Source: Anaerolineae bacterium (GTDB lineage Bacteria > Chloroflexota > Anaerolineae > UBA1429). From it: 17,097 nucleotides of DNA. The position numbers were made by a program, and so were the translations under genes. The stretch lies in assembly GCA_007118555.1 (NCBI GenBank), contig SKRJ01000463.1, forward strand, positions 1-17,097, written 5' to 3'. Positions 1-7,499 of the stretch are shown in pieces. Each line of letters begins with the position of its first letter. Positions within the stretch are counted from its first letter, which is position 1. The notes under the pieces are model-generated. The model saw only the letters and a list, made by a program, of their open reading frames with translations, had not been told where the DNA came from and did not search any database.

Positions 1-1
1 C

Positions 2-607
2 GAGCGCTTTGCCCGCGAGTGTGCGATGCAAGGGGGCGAGAACCTGACGGACGAGGCGCGTGAGGCGTGGGAGGCCTGGCGTGCTGCGCGCCTCAGCGAG
101 GAGGCGCTGGCCAGGTGGCCCGATCTCGCCCTGGCGCCGCTGACCCAGGATGCCGCCGACCCCCAGAAAACCCATGGCACGACGGTGTTCCTGGCGCAAG
201 AGGCGGGCGGCCACATGGCGGGGGGCGTGAGCACCAGCGGCTGGGCTTACAAGTATCCCGGCCGGCTGGGCGACTCGCCCATTATCGGGGCGGGCTGCTA
301 TGTCGACGACCGGTATGGGGCGGCGGCGTGTGTCGGGCAGGGCGAGCTGACGATACGCGCGGGTACGGCCCGCGCCGTGGTGCTGTACCTCAAGATGGGC
401 CTGGGCTTGGAGGCCGCCTGTCACGAGGCCATCGCCGATCTCGAATCCCTGCGGGATGACCTGCGTTCGTTTGTCATGATCCATGCCTTGTCGGCTCGGG
501 GCACGCACTATGCCATAGCCTGGGGCGATCACCCCAACCCGCGCTACTGGCTCTGGCAGGACGGCATGGCTGCGCCCGAGCTGCGCGACGCGGAGCAGAT
601 GTGCTGA
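2..607 (+). CDS. Isoaspartyl peptidase/L-asparaginase family Ntn-hydrolase, 3' part
   Basis: This is the C-terminal part of a plant-type asparaginase/glycosylasparaginase (Ntn-hydrolase T2 family), which hydrolyses asparagine side-chain or isoaspartyl amide bonds after self-cleavage. The frame is open to the left edge, so the real start lies outside the window; the ATG at 26 is internal. The fragment HGTTV around base 179 fits the autocleavage site, with Thr (codon 179-181) as the likely new N-terminal nucleophile. The beta-subunit signature GRLGDSPIIGAG (about bases 263-298) is the conserved substrate-binding stretch, followed by the usual GQGE region. The more common residue before the nucleophile is Asp; here it is Gly. 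The alpha/beta hydrolase follows after about 45 bases on the same strand. Family assignment is strong from the motifs; the exact substrate cannot be told. Confidence 0.85.
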   Translation, partial: ERFARECAMQGGENLTDEAREAWEAWRAARLSEEALARWPDLALAPLTQDAADPQKTHGTTVFLAQEAGGHMAGGVSTSGWAYKYPGRLGDSPIIGAGCYVDDRYGAAACVGQGELTIRAGTARAVVLYLKMGLGLEAACHEAIADLESLRDDLRSFVMIHALSARGTHYAIAWGDHPNPRYWLWQDGMAAPELRDAEQMC

Positions 608-652
608 TCGAGGCAGAGGTCCACGCAATTCGTCACGGCGATGGGAGGGATT

Positions 653-1480
653 ATGCCTACTATAGATTGCAACGGCGTCACGCTCTACTACGAGCTGAGC
701 GGGCAAGAGGGACCGCCGCTCGCGATGGTGCACGGAGCCTGGTGGTCGCACCGCTCATGGGAGGTGGTAGCTCCCGCTCTGTCCCGGTCGGTCCGATTGC
801 TGACCTATGACCGCCGCGGGCACAGCGACAGCCAGCGCCCCGAGGGCCCCCTGCTCATTCGCAATGATGTAGCCGATCTGGCGTCCCTGATCGAGCAGCT
901 CGATCTCGCGCCGGCCTGGGTCGCCGGGGTCTCATCCGGGGCGAGTGTGGTCCTGCGGCTGGCGGGCGAGCGACCCGAGCTGCTGCGCGGGGCCATCGTC
1001 CACGAGCCGGCGCTGTTCGGCCTCCTGGCGGACGATCCCGAGGCCGCGGCTATGCTCGATATCGTGAGGGATCGACTGCGGGCCATCGTGGAACGGATTG
1101 GATCGGGCGACCACGCAGGGGCGGCCAGGCAGTTCGTCGAGACGGTCGGGGGCACCCCCGGTCGCTGGGATCAGCTCTCGGATGACTATCAGCAGATCCT
1201 TATCGAGAATGCGCCGGCCTTTGCCCAGGGCGTGCAGGATTCGGAGGCCTTGGTCTTTGATCTGGCGTGGCTCGCAGGTTTCTCGAAACCGATGCTACTC
1301 ACCCACGGCGACCAGAGCCCTGCCTTTTATGGCGAGGTGGTTCGCCGGGTTGCCGCAGCGGTGCCCCATGCAGAGGTGCTGGCCTTTGAGGGGGCAGCCC
1401 ATGTGCCGCAGCGAACCCACCCGGAGGCTTATGCGGAGGCCGTTACGTCGTTCATCCAGGTGCAGGGGGGCGCAGCGTGA
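653..1480 (+). CDS. Alpha/beta hydrolase
   Basis: A 275-residue alpha/beta-hydrolase fold protein, probably a cytoplasmic esterase, lipase or related hydrolase of unknown substrate. I prefer the ATG at 653 to the in-frame ATG at 641, because GGGAGG at 643-648 sits at ribosome-binding distance only from 653. Numbering from 653, the oxyanion-hole HG is at about 27-28. The nucleophile elbow GVSSG is at about 92-96, with Ser94 as nucleophile. The acid is probably Asp220 in THGD, and the catalytic His is about 250 in GAAHVP, so the triad looks complete. There is no signal peptide. The epimerase gene follows 57 bases downstream in the same direction, so the two may be co-transcribed. Confidence 0.88.
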   Translation: MPTIDCNGVTLYYELSGQEGPPLAMVHGAWWSHRSWEVVAPALSRSVRLLTYDRRGHSDSQRPEGPLLIRNDVADLASLIEQLDLAPAWVAGVSSGASVVLRLAGERPELLRGAIVHEPALFGLLADDPEAAAMLDIVRDRLRAIVERIGSGDHAGAARQFVETVGGTPGRWDQLSDDYQQILIENAPAFAQGVQDSEALVFDLAWLAGFSKPMLLTHGDQSPAFYGEVVRRVAAAVPHAEVLAFEGAAHVPQRTHPEAYAEAVTSFIQVQGGAA

Positions 1481-1537
1481 GGGGCGGTGTGCAAGATCGG
1501 TTGCTGACTGCGAACCATGCCAGGGAGGTCTTTTCGC

Positions 1538-2569
1538 ATGCAGGTCTTGATCATTGGCGGTAGTGGGCTCATCAGCACGGGCATCACCGAGCAGTTGCAG
1601 GCTCGTGGCGATGCCGTGACCTGGTACAATCGTGGCCAAAGGACGGCCTATCTCGCAGAGACGCCACCGACGGTGCACGGCGATCGAACCGATTTTGCGC
1701 GCTTTGAGGCGCAGATGGCCGAGGCCGGCCCGTGGGATTGTGTCATCGATATGGCCTGCTTTCGGCCGGAGGAGGCGGAGAGCGCCTTACGGGCCTTTCG
1801 GGATCGCGCCAGGCACTATGTCTTTTGTAGCACCGTGGATGTGTACACCAAGCCTGCTGAGCGCTATCCCATCGTAGAGACATGCGAGCGGCAGCCCTCG
1901 CCCAGCTTTCCCTATGCGTACCAAAAGGCAGCCTGCGAGCGCGTGCTCTGGGCGGCCCACGAGCGTGGGGATCTGGCCGTCACCGCAATCCGGCCGGCGC
2001 ACACCTACGGCGAGGGTGGGCGGGTGTTGCACACCTTTGGATTCGAGACCTATATCTTGGACCGGATCCGCCGTGGGATGCCCGTGGTGTCCCATGGCGA
2101 TGGGCGCTCTTTTTGGGCATCGTGTCACAGGGACGATGTGGCCGCGGCCTTTGTGGGCGCCGTCGTGCAGCCACAGGTGACCATGGGCCATGCGTACCAT
2201 GTGGCCGCCGAGGAGTGGCTCACCTGGGATCGCTACTATCAGGAGCTCGCGGGGGCCCTGGGGGTTGATGGTCCACCGCTGGTGCACATTCCGACCGATC
2301 TGCTGGGCAGGGCGCTACCCGAGCGGGCCATGTGGTGCGTCGAGAATTTCGCCTACAACAATGTCTTTGACAACGCGGCGGCGCGGCGCGATCTGGGCTT
2401 TTGCTATACCATACCGGTGGCGGCCGGCTTTCGTCGCCTGGTCGACTGGCTCGACGCCCAGGATCAGATCGAGCCGGCCGAGGCCTATCCCTTTTACGAT
2501 CGGGTCATCGAGGCGTGGGAGCGCCTCGGAGCAGGCTTTGCGGTTGAGCTGGCCGCGTCTGACCGGTGA
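1538..2569 (+). CDS. NAD-dependent epimerase/dehydratase (atypical SDR)
   Basis: A 343-residue extended or atypical short-chain dehydrogenase with an N-terminal Rossmann fold, resembling the CSP41/nucleotide-sugar epimerase-like group. The start is the ATG at 1538, preceded by GGGAGG at 1523-1528; the ATG at 1517 lies upstream of that site and is unlikely. The dinucleotide-binding loop reads GGSGLIS at residues 7-13, where the usual third glycine is Ser. A catalytic Ser/Thr pair lies in CSTVDVY (97-103), the YxxxK pair is Tyr126 and Lys130, and RPAHTYG at 152-158 is the usual substrate-side motif. The active-site residues are therefore present, so enzyme activity is plausible, but the sugar or other substrate cannot be inferred. 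It converges on the RidA gene with only 7 bases between stop codons and no visible terminator. Confidence 0.87.
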   Translation: MQVLIIGGSGLISTGITEQLQARGDAVTWYNRGQRTAYLAETPPTVHGDRTDFARFEAQMAEAGPWDCVIDMACFRPEEAESALRAFRDRARHYVFCSTVDVYTKPAERYPIVETCERQPSPSFPYAYQKAACERVLWAAHERGDLAVTAIRPAHTYGEGGRVLHTFGFETYILDRIRRGMPVVSHGDGRSFWASCHRDDVAAAFVGAVVQPQVTMGHAYHVAAEEWLTWDRYYQELAGALGVDGPPLVHIPTDLLGRALPERAMWCVENFAYNNVFDNAAARRDLGFCYTIPVAAGFRRLVDWLDAQDQIEPAEAYPFYDRVIEAWERLGAGFAVELAASDR

Positions 2570-2576
2570 TACACGG

Positions 2577-3059
2577 CTAGGTCAGAATCTCGACCTCGGC
2601 CTCGATCTCGACGGGCAGCCCAAGGGGCAACTCGGCCACGCCGATGGCCGAGCGAGCGTGTTGCCCTACCGCAGGCCCATACAGCTCGATGATCAGATCG
2701 CTAAAGCCGTTGATCACGTTCGGTTGGTTTGTAAAGCCGGGCGCCGAGTTGACCATACCAAACACGCGCAGCCAGGCCGTCACATGATCGAGATCGCCGA
2801 GTTCGCGCTGGAGGCTGCTCAGAATCGAGAGCGCCGTGAGCCTGGCCGAGACATAGGCCTGCTCGGCGGTAACCTCGGCGCCAACCTTGCCGTAGGGGCC
2901 CGCGGTCGTACCATCGGGGAGCAAGGGGCCATGCCCAGAGATGTAGGCACGGTTCCCGCGGACACGAACCCAATGAAACGGCAAGCGGAGACCCTTAGGG
3001 AGCTTGAGCGGCTCAGGAAGGACGAGTCCGAGTTCCTGGAGCTTGGCCTCGATGCGCAT
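2577..3059 (-). CDS. RidA family (YjgF/YER057c/UK114) protein
   Basis: A 160-residue RidA-family protein. Family members hydrolyse reactive enamine/imine intermediates to ketoacids, usually as cytoplasmic trimers. The length is that of the slightly longer subgroup rather than the 128-residue archetype. The key arginine of active RidA proteins is present as Arg136 in ARSAIGVAELP, with Glu143 close by, so deaminase activity is plausible. The start at 3059 is supported by GAGGAGGTG immediately upstream on the minus strand. It is divergent from the lipid kinase gene at 3284, and a plausible promoter lies at 3123-3151. Substrate is unknown. Confidence 0.9.
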   Translation of the reverse strand: MRIEAKLQELGLVLPEPLKLPKGLRLPFHWVRVRGNRAYISGHGPLLPDGTTAGPYGKVGAEVTAEQAYVSARLTALSILSSLQRELGDLDHVTAWLRVFGMVNSAPGFTNQPNVINGFSDLIIELYGPAVGQHARSAIGVAELPLGLPVEIEAEVEILT

Positions 3060-3122
3060 AGAACACCTCCTCGATCATGCTCCCGATTCCCCCCATAAGA
3101 GACCGGCGTCGGGGCTTGATAT

Positions 3123-3151
3123 ATGATACCTGTTCTGCAGAGCGATGAAAA
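3123..3151 (-). promoter_or_regulatory. Predicted promoter for the RidA gene
   Basis: Read on the minus strand, TTTTCA (3146-3151) and TATCAT (3123-3128) are 17 bases apart. They match the housekeeping consensus at 4 of 6 and 5 of 6 positions and lie about 65 bases upstream of the start codon. This is sequence pattern only. Confidence 0.45.
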
Positions 3152-3211
3152 ACAGGGCGAGGCTGATGGTGCGCACGCTCATCCGGATGGATAGGCGGTC
3201 GGCATCAGGTA

Positions 3212-3224
3212 GTATATGATATAC
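3212..3224. repeat. Perfect 13-base palindrome between divergent genes
   Basis: GTATAT-G-ATATAC is an odd-centred perfect inverted repeat. The nonamer TATATGATA inside it (3213-3221) also occurs at 3120-3128, over the predicted minus-strand -10 box. It could be an operator for the divergent RidA and lipid kinase genes, or simply overlapping AT-rich -10 elements (TATGAT at 3215-3220 would suit the kinase, although no good -35 box is visible). Confidence 0.35.
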
Positions 3225-3283
3225 ACAGGAACCAAAAGGCGCGATAGAACAGGCACAGAATCAGGACGGCGTAGGAGCAGCTA

Positions 3284-4213
3284 GTGGCCAATACATTGGT
3301 CATTTTGAACCCGGTAGCGGGCAACACACGAACCGATCGCGTGCTCGATGCTCTGGAGCAGCGCGCCGAGCGGCTCGGGCCTTACGAGATCTATGAGACT
3401 ACGGGCCAGGAGGATCTCCCCGCTCTCGTCCGGGCGCGCCGCGATGAGGGATTTGACACCTTTATCGCGGTAGGCGGCGACGGCACCGTGGGAGCCGTCG
3501 CGGCGGGCCTGGTGGGCACCGAGGCGCGCCTCGCCATTGTGCCCACGGGGACGGGCAACGTCATCGCTCATGACGCCGGTATCCCCAACGACGTGGGAGA
3601 TGCGCTCGATCAGATCTCGGAGGATGCGCCCATCATCCTGATCGATGCCATGCAAGTGGATGACACCTATGCGTTTCTGAATGTCAGCATGGGGATAAGC
3701 GTGGGCGTGCTACGAGACGCAGACCAACGTCGCAAGCGCAAGCTGGGTCGCCTGGCGTATCTCTGGTCAGGGCTCAAGAATCTGGCGGCCGTGAGCGAGC
3801 AGACTGTGCGTCTGTGGATCGACGACGAACTCCACGAGTTGAACGTTTCTGAGGTGCTGGTGGTAAACAGCCCCTCTATCGGGGTGCCCGATCTCAGCCT
3901 CATCGAATCGCGCCTCGATGATGGCCAGGTGGAGGTGGTCACCTTTCGCACGCGACATCTGCTGGACTATGTTGGCATCTTCCTCGACTTGTTGCTGCAA
4001 CGCACCCGTCGGCGACGCACGGTACGGGTCTTTCGCGTGTCCTCTCAGCTGGTTGTGGAGACAGAGACGCCCGCGGATGTACAAATCGATGGTGACCTGG
4101 AGATGCATACGCCGGTCTCGGTGCGCGTGGTGCAACATGCCGTCAGGCTGATCTCGCCGCTGGGGCGAAAGAGCGACTCGTCCGATGTGCTGGTTAGCCA
4201 GGGTGAGGTCTGA
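3284..4213 (+). CDS. Diacylglycerol kinase-like lipid kinase (YegS/DgkB/LCB5 family)
   Basis: A 309-residue soluble lipid kinase of the DAGK catalytic-domain family, which phosphorylates diacylglycerol or related lipids with ATP at the membrane surface. It starts at a GTG (3284) behind AGGAG at 3273-3277. The N-terminal strand LVILNPVAGN is the usual opening, the nucleotide-binding signature GGDGT is at residues 64-68, and PTGTGN at 87-92 is the second conserved glycine loop. A C-terminal beta-rich domain with the typical QIDGD motif (about 270) completes the family architecture, and length is normal. The lipid substrate cannot be decided. Transcription probably ends at the hairpin at 4262-4290. 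Confidence 0.9.
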   Translation: MANTLVILNPVAGNTRTDRVLDALEQRAERLGPYEIYETTGQEDLPALVRARRDEGFDTFIAVGGDGTVGAVAAGLVGTEARLAIVPTGTGNVIAHDAGIPNDVGDALDQISEDAPIILIDAMQVDDTYAFLNVSMGISVGVLRDADQRRKRKLGRLAYLWSGLKNLAAVSEQTVRLWIDDELHELNVSEVLVVNSPSIGVPDLSLIESRLDDGQVEVVTFRTRHLLDYVGIFLDLLLQRTRRRRTVRVFRVSSQLVVETETPADVQIDGDLEMHTPVSVRVVQHAVRLISPLGRKSDSSDVLVSQGEV

Positions 4214-4261
4214 TGGCGGCGTCGGCGAGGCACACTAGCCACAACCAGCTCTTAATCCCAC

Positions 4262-4290
4262 AAGGCCCTGGCGTCACACGCCGGGGCCTT
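4262..4290 (+). terminator. Rho-independent-type hairpin after lipid kinase
   Basis: Thirteen-base arms (4262-4274 and 4278-4290) pair completely apart from one G-T wobble, around a 3-base loop, and are followed by only a short T stretch. The hairpin lies between the convergent lipid kinase and flavodiiron genes and could act on both, though the T-rich side suits plus-strand transcription better. Confidence 0.7.
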
Positions 4291-4308
4291 TATGCGCGCA
4301 GTAGCTCG

Positions 4309-5502
4309 TTAGCCTTCTGTCGGCAGATCCCAGCCCTGGGCGGCATGGTGCTGGGCGATGGTGTCGGAGAGCTGGTCCACCGCGGCCAGGCTCTCTGGCG
4401 GGGGATAGCCCCTGGCCAACACCGGCGGCAGGACCTCGACCTTGAGATTGGGGATCAGGGCGTTCACCTCTTCAACGGCGCGGGTGCTCCAACCATACGA
4501 TCCGATCACCGAGACATACGCCAGCTTGGGGCGCAGGGCGTTGGCCAGGTGCGTGGCATAGTAGACGGTGGGGTGGGGACCGCGGTGAAAGGTTGGGGTG
4601 CCGATGACCAGGGTAGCGGCGTCTACCAGCGAGATCGCCAGCTCGCCCAGGTCGGTGGCGGACAGGTCAAAGCGCTGGACGGGCACGCGATGGCCACTGA
4701 GGCGATCGATCAGGCGGTCGACCATGACGCGTGTGCTGCCATGCATCGAGACGTAGGGCAGCGTCACCAGATTCTTGGGCTGATCGGATATCCAGTCGCG
4801 GGAGGCGGCCAGAATGCGCGCAGGATCCGAGTGCACGGGCCCGTGGCTGGGCGCGATCATGCCAATGTCCAGGTGCTCGATCTTTTCCATGTTGCGCTGG
4901 ATGATATTGCGAAAGGGCATCATGATCTCGGCATAGTAGCGCTTGGCGGCCAGGAGGACGCGACCGTGATCCTGCAGGAGCGGATCGCTGGTGGCCAGAT
5001 GCGACCCAAACCAGTCGCAGGAGAACAGAATGCGATCCTCATGCAGATAGGTGGACAGGGTCTCGGGCCAGTGTACCCATGGCGTATGAACGAACTGCAG
5101 GGTCTTGCCGCCCAGCGACAGACTATCGCCATCGTCGACGGTCATGAACTGGGCCTCGTTCAGGCCGAGGTGCGCCGTCAGGAGCGACTTGCCCTGGGGT
5201 GAGCACACGACTTGTGCCTGTGGATAGGCGCCAAGCACCGCCGGGATGGCCCCCGAGTGGTCCTGCTCCGCATGTTGGGAGACGATGTAATCGATGGGCG
5301 GACCATCCGCCAGCCGATCCATCAACACCCGGGTCATGGTAGGATCGACCGCATCGATCAAGGCCGTCTTGTCCCCGCCCTGGACGAGATAGGCGTTGTA
5401 GCTGGTGCCTTGAGGCAGCGGAATGAGGGCATCAAACAGGCGGCGGTCCCAGTCCACCGCGCCCACCCAGTGCACGTTCTCGGCGATTGGTATGGCCTGC
5501 AT
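4309..5502 (-). CDS. Flavodiiron protein (A-type FprA/ROO-like)
   Basis: A 397-residue flavodiiron protein, which reduces O2 to water and/or NO to N2O in the cytoplasm and so protects against oxygen or nitrosative stress. The N-terminal metallo-beta-lactamase-like domain (about 1-245) holds a full diiron ligand set: HAEQDH gives His77, Glu79, Asp81 and His82; His144 is in VHWPET, Asp163 in SCDWFGSH and His220 in SHGPVH. The flavodoxin domain (about 247-390) begins with the FMN phosphate loop SMHGST. There is no fused rubredoxin or flavin-reductase domain, so it needs an external electron donor, and none is encoded nearby. The start at 5502 follows AGGAG on the minus strand. It is divergent from the sigma-factor operon. 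Confidence 0.93.
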   Translation of the reverse strand: MQAIPIAENVHWVGAVDWDRRLFDALIPLPQGTSYNAYLVQGGDKTALIDAVDPTMTRVLMDRLADGPPIDYIVSQHAEQDHSGAIPAVLGAYPQAQVVCSPQGKSLLTAHLGLNEAQFMTVDDGDSLSLGGKTLQFVHTPWVHWPETLSTYLHEDRILFSCDWFGSHLATSDPLLQDHGRVLLAAKRYYAEIMMPFRNIIQRNMEKIEHLDIGMIAPSHGPVHSDPARILAASRDWISDQPKNLVTLPYVSMHGSTRVMVDRLIDRLSGHRVPVQRFDLSATDLGELAISLVDAATLVIGTPTFHRGPHPTVYYATHLANALRPKLAYVSVIGSYGWSTRAVEEVNALIPNLKVEVLPPVLARGYPPPESLAAVDQLSDTIAQHHAAQGWDLPTEG

Positions 5503-5529
5503 CTCTGTTCTCCTGTGTGGATATCTGCA

Positions 5530-5583
5530 GGGCCGGTCCGGTACGGATCGGCGCTATGGCATAAGGCCGGCCAATACCGGCCC
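5530..5583. repeat. Inverted repeat in the flavodiiron gene leader
   Basis: GGGCCGGT at 5530-5537 and ACCGGCCC at 5576-5583 form 8-base perfect arms around 38 bases, which themselves contain the palindrome GGCCGGCC at 5565-5572. It lies between the predicted promoter and the start codon of the flavodiiron gene, so it would be transcribed as a 5' UTR stem. Its function is unknown. Confidence 0.35.
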
Positions 5584-5626
5584 GCGCTGCTTGGATCGGC
5601 CTGCAATAGCAGCATGGCACTGACTC

Positions 5627-5635
5627 AGTATAGCA
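5627..5635 (-). promoter_or_regulatory. Predicted extended -10 promoter for flavodiiron gene
   Basis: On the minus strand TGC-TATACT (TATACT at 5627-5632, TGC at 5633-5635) is a good extended -10 element. No convincing -35 box lies at the proper distance. It predicts a leader of about 115-120 nucleotides before the start at 5502. Confidence 0.4.
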
Positions 5636-5696
5636 TGCGTCGCGGTCCTATAGGGCAGGAATGCTCAGAGGTTTCCATCTTCGCGAGTGTAACCTC

Positions 5697-5725
5697 TTGT
5701 CGAACAAGGGTGTCTCAACTATTAT
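5697..5725 (+). promoter_or_regulatory. Predicted promoter for the membrane protein/ECF sigma operon
   Basis: TTGTCG (5697-5702) and TATTAT (5720-5725) are separated by exactly 17 bases, about 50 bases before the start at 5776. This resembles a housekeeping promoter rather than the AAC-type -35 element typical of ECF autoregulation. Confidence 0.5.
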
Positions 5726-5775
5726 AAGGGCAGATATCCTTGCGTCGGGCGCCCGCTAGGCTACCAGGAGGCCTT

Positions 5776-6192
5776 ATGTCTCTGGACGTACTCTACTTTG
5801 TGGTCATACCCTTTACGCTATTGCTGGTGGTGCTGGGCTTTGTCACCCTCAATCGCTATATCGCATACAAGGAGCGTGTGGCGCTCGCGGAACGGGGCTT
5901 TACCGCGCAGGATCTGGCACTGCGTGACGCATACAAGCGACAGGGCAATCGGGGCGTGCTCTGGGGCGGCGTGATCACTTCCATGAGCGGCCTGGCGCTC
6001 CTGCTGGGTCTGTCGACGCTGGGGACGGGTTACTGGCTGATCGCCGGGCTCCTGCCGCTCTTTGTGGGCCTGGGCATGCTCTTGATCTATTTCATCGTGT
6101 CGAGCAGCCTGCCACGCGAGCCAGGGGATGCAGACCCCGAGTCACAATCCCGGGGCGAGCCGGATGAGCCGCTGTCGCGGCCTACCACCTGA
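5776..6192 (+). CDS. Small membrane protein upstream of ECF sigma factor
   Basis: A 138-residue integral membrane protein with three predicted membrane segments: about residues 5-25, and a pair between about 60 and 108. A charged cytoplasmic-type stretch (YKERVALAERG, about 30-45) follows the first segment, and the tail is Pro/Glu/Asp-rich. The layout resembles the DUF6249-type small membrane proteins often found beside sigma/anti-sigma pairs, but I assign this only tentatively. The start is the ATG at 5776 because CAGGAGG (5765-5771) is directly upstream; the frame extends back to a TTG at 5740 without such a site. The sigma factor begins 8 bases after its stop, so the three genes to 7318 look like one operon. 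Function is unknown. Confidence 0.75.
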   Translation: MSLDVLYFVVIPFTLLLVVLGFVTLNRYIAYKERVALAERGFTAQDLALRDAYKRQGNRGVLWGGVITSMSGLALLLGLSTLGTGYWLIAGLLPLFVGLGMLLIYFIVSSSLPREPGDADPESQSRGEPDEPLSRPTT

Positions 6193-6200
6193 GTGATTTC

Positions 6201-6785
6201 GTGTCTATCGTTACATGGACAGGTACTGTGAACGATCCCCTGGCAGAACTGGTCCAGCGCGCCCAGGAGGGCGACCGGGTAGCGCTGGCTGAGCTGATAC
6301 GCGAGACGCAAGGGCGCGTCTATAACCTGGCCTATCGGATTCTCGGGAACACCCAAGAGGCGGAGGATCTGACGCAAGAGGTGTTTGTGCGGATGTGGCG
6401 GGCTCTGCCGCATTTTCGGGGTGATAGCAAGTTCACCACCTGGCTGCACACCATCACGACCAACGCCTGCCTGAATCGCAAGCGTAGCCTGCGTCGGCAG
6501 CTTGACAAGCAGTTCGACGCCACCGATATGCTGGAGATGCTGCCTTCTTCCGAAAAGGGGCCCGCCCACGATGCGTTGATTCAGGATGAAAAGACCCGTC
6601 TTTGGGAGATGGTCGAGCGTCTCCCCGAAAAGTATCGTCTGGTGCTTACCCTGTTCTATCAGCAACAGCTGTCCTATCAGGAGATCGCCCATGTGCTGAC
6701 CCTGCCCCTGGGCACGGTCAAGGCGCACCTCAATCGAGCAAGAAACGCGTTGGCCGCCAGCCTGGAAAAAGTAGGTATCCGATGA
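6201..6785 (+). CDS. ECF-family RNA polymerase sigma factor
   Basis: A 194-residue extracytoplasmic-function sigma factor (sigma-70 regions 2 and 4 only), directing RNA polymerase to a stress regulon. Region 2 covers about 32-100, with the core-binding helix EDLTQEVFVRMW near 55-67. Region 4 covers about 136-190, with a clear helix-turn-helix (LSYQEIAHVLTL followed by GTVKAHLNRAR). The start is uncertain: GTG at 6201 is used here, but GTG at 6228 would give the compact N-terminus usual for the family, and neither has a strong ribosome binding site. Translation of the anti-sigma gene is coupled through an ATGA overlap at 6782-6785. Region 4 lacks any extra C-terminal domain. Confidence 0.93.
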   Translation: MSIVTWTGTVNDPLAELVQRAQEGDRVALAELIRETQGRVYNLAYRILGNTQEAEDLTQEVFVRMWRALPHFRGDSKFTTWLHTITTNACLNRKRSLRRQLDKQFDATDMLEMLPSSEKGPAHDALIQDEKTRLWEMVERLPEKYRLVLTLFYQQQLSYQEIAHVLTLPLGTVKAHLNRARNALAASLEKVGIR

Positions 6786-7318
6786 TCCACTGTCGAGATG
6801 TCCAAGCCCTTTTGCCGCAGTATGTCGCCGACGGCCAGCCTGCCGGCGACGAGTATGCGATCGTACAGGCGCACCTGCATGCCTGCCAGAGCTGTATGGC
6901 GGTGGTCGAGCGCCTCGAGCTGGTGGACGCGGGCCTCTCTCGATGGCCGATGCAACAGCCGCCCCCTGGCCTCACCGAGCGTATCATGGCGGCCATCGAT
7001 AAAGAGGCTCCGGTCGAGGCGTGGTCGCTGTTTCCTCGGAGTGTCTGGCTGCCGGTCCTGACCCTGCTGGTTGCCCTGGTGCTAGCGATTCACCTGACGC
7101 CCTCGGTCGAACCCAATGGTGCCGCCCTGTATGGGCAACTCTCGGCCGATCCGTCGCTCCTGCTTGCGCTGTGGATTGGCGTGTCGATGGCGATCTCTGG
7201 TGTGGGCCTTACCCTGGCCCTGGTCCATGGGCGCCTGCCTGACGAAGAGGAGATGGACCATCTACGCCATCGCCTCTCCGACACGGCCCACCGCTTGCGG
7301 CGTCTGGCGGGCCAGTAG
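6782..7318 (+). CDS. Zinc-finger membrane anti-sigma factor
   Basis: A 178-residue anti-sigma factor expected to hold the preceding ECF sigma factor inactive at the membrane. The N-terminal cytoplasmic zinc-binding anti-sigma domain has the HxxxCxxC motif (His31, Cys35, Cys38), preceded by an additional Cys4. Two hydrophobic segments follow, about 87-106 and 125-148, and the last 25 residues are highly charged. The start ATG overlaps the sigma stop codon (ATGA), which supports stoichiometric co-translation. Because both ends seem to be cytoplasmic with a short loop outside, there is little extracytoplasmic domain to sense a signal; the upstream three-segment membrane protein could contribute, but that is conjecture. 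Confidence 0.87.
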   Translation: MIHCRDVQALLPQYVADGQPAGDEYAIVQAHLHACQSCMAVVERLELVDAGLSRWPMQQPPPGLTERIMAAIDKEAPVEAWSLFPRSVWLPVLTLLVALVLAIHLTPSVEPNGAALYGQLSADPSLLLALWIGVSMAISGVGLTLALVHGRLPDEEEMDHLRHRLSDTAHRLRRLAGQ

Positions 7319-7428
7319 CATCCGCGATTGCCGGCCTCGGCTGCCGCTCGGGGCGGCGCGAGGGCACACCGGGCCGACCTCGTCGTGTCACCCTCGGTAT
7401 GCGGTTCTTGGCGCGGGCTCTGCCGAAA

Positions 7429-7457
7429 TTGACACCCTTATGTCGTGGGGTTATACT
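7429..7457 (+). promoter_or_regulatory. Strong predicted promoter for the chelatase operon
   Basis: TTGACA (7429-7434, perfect -35) and TATACT (7452-7457, 5 of 6) are separated by 17 bases. Predicted initiation near 7464 gives a leader of about 36 bases with GAGG (7489-7492) before the ATG at 7500. This is the best promoter match in the window. The remainder of 7319-7428 shows nothing else I can support. Confidence 0.75.
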
Positions 7458-7499
7458 TGGTATTCGTGAGTCAAGCTCCCTTTGATATGAGGTTTCTAT

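Noticed and set aside
4213..5202. Long plus-strand open frame of 329 codons
   Set aside because: It is antisense to the flavodiiron gene, whose complete metal-ligand set and ribosome binding site on the minus strand prove the coding strand; the opposite frame has no recognisable domain.
7343..7357. GCCGC/GCGGC hairpin after the anti-sigma gene
   Set aside because: A five-base stem without a T tract in GC-rich DNA is expected by chance; not called a terminator.
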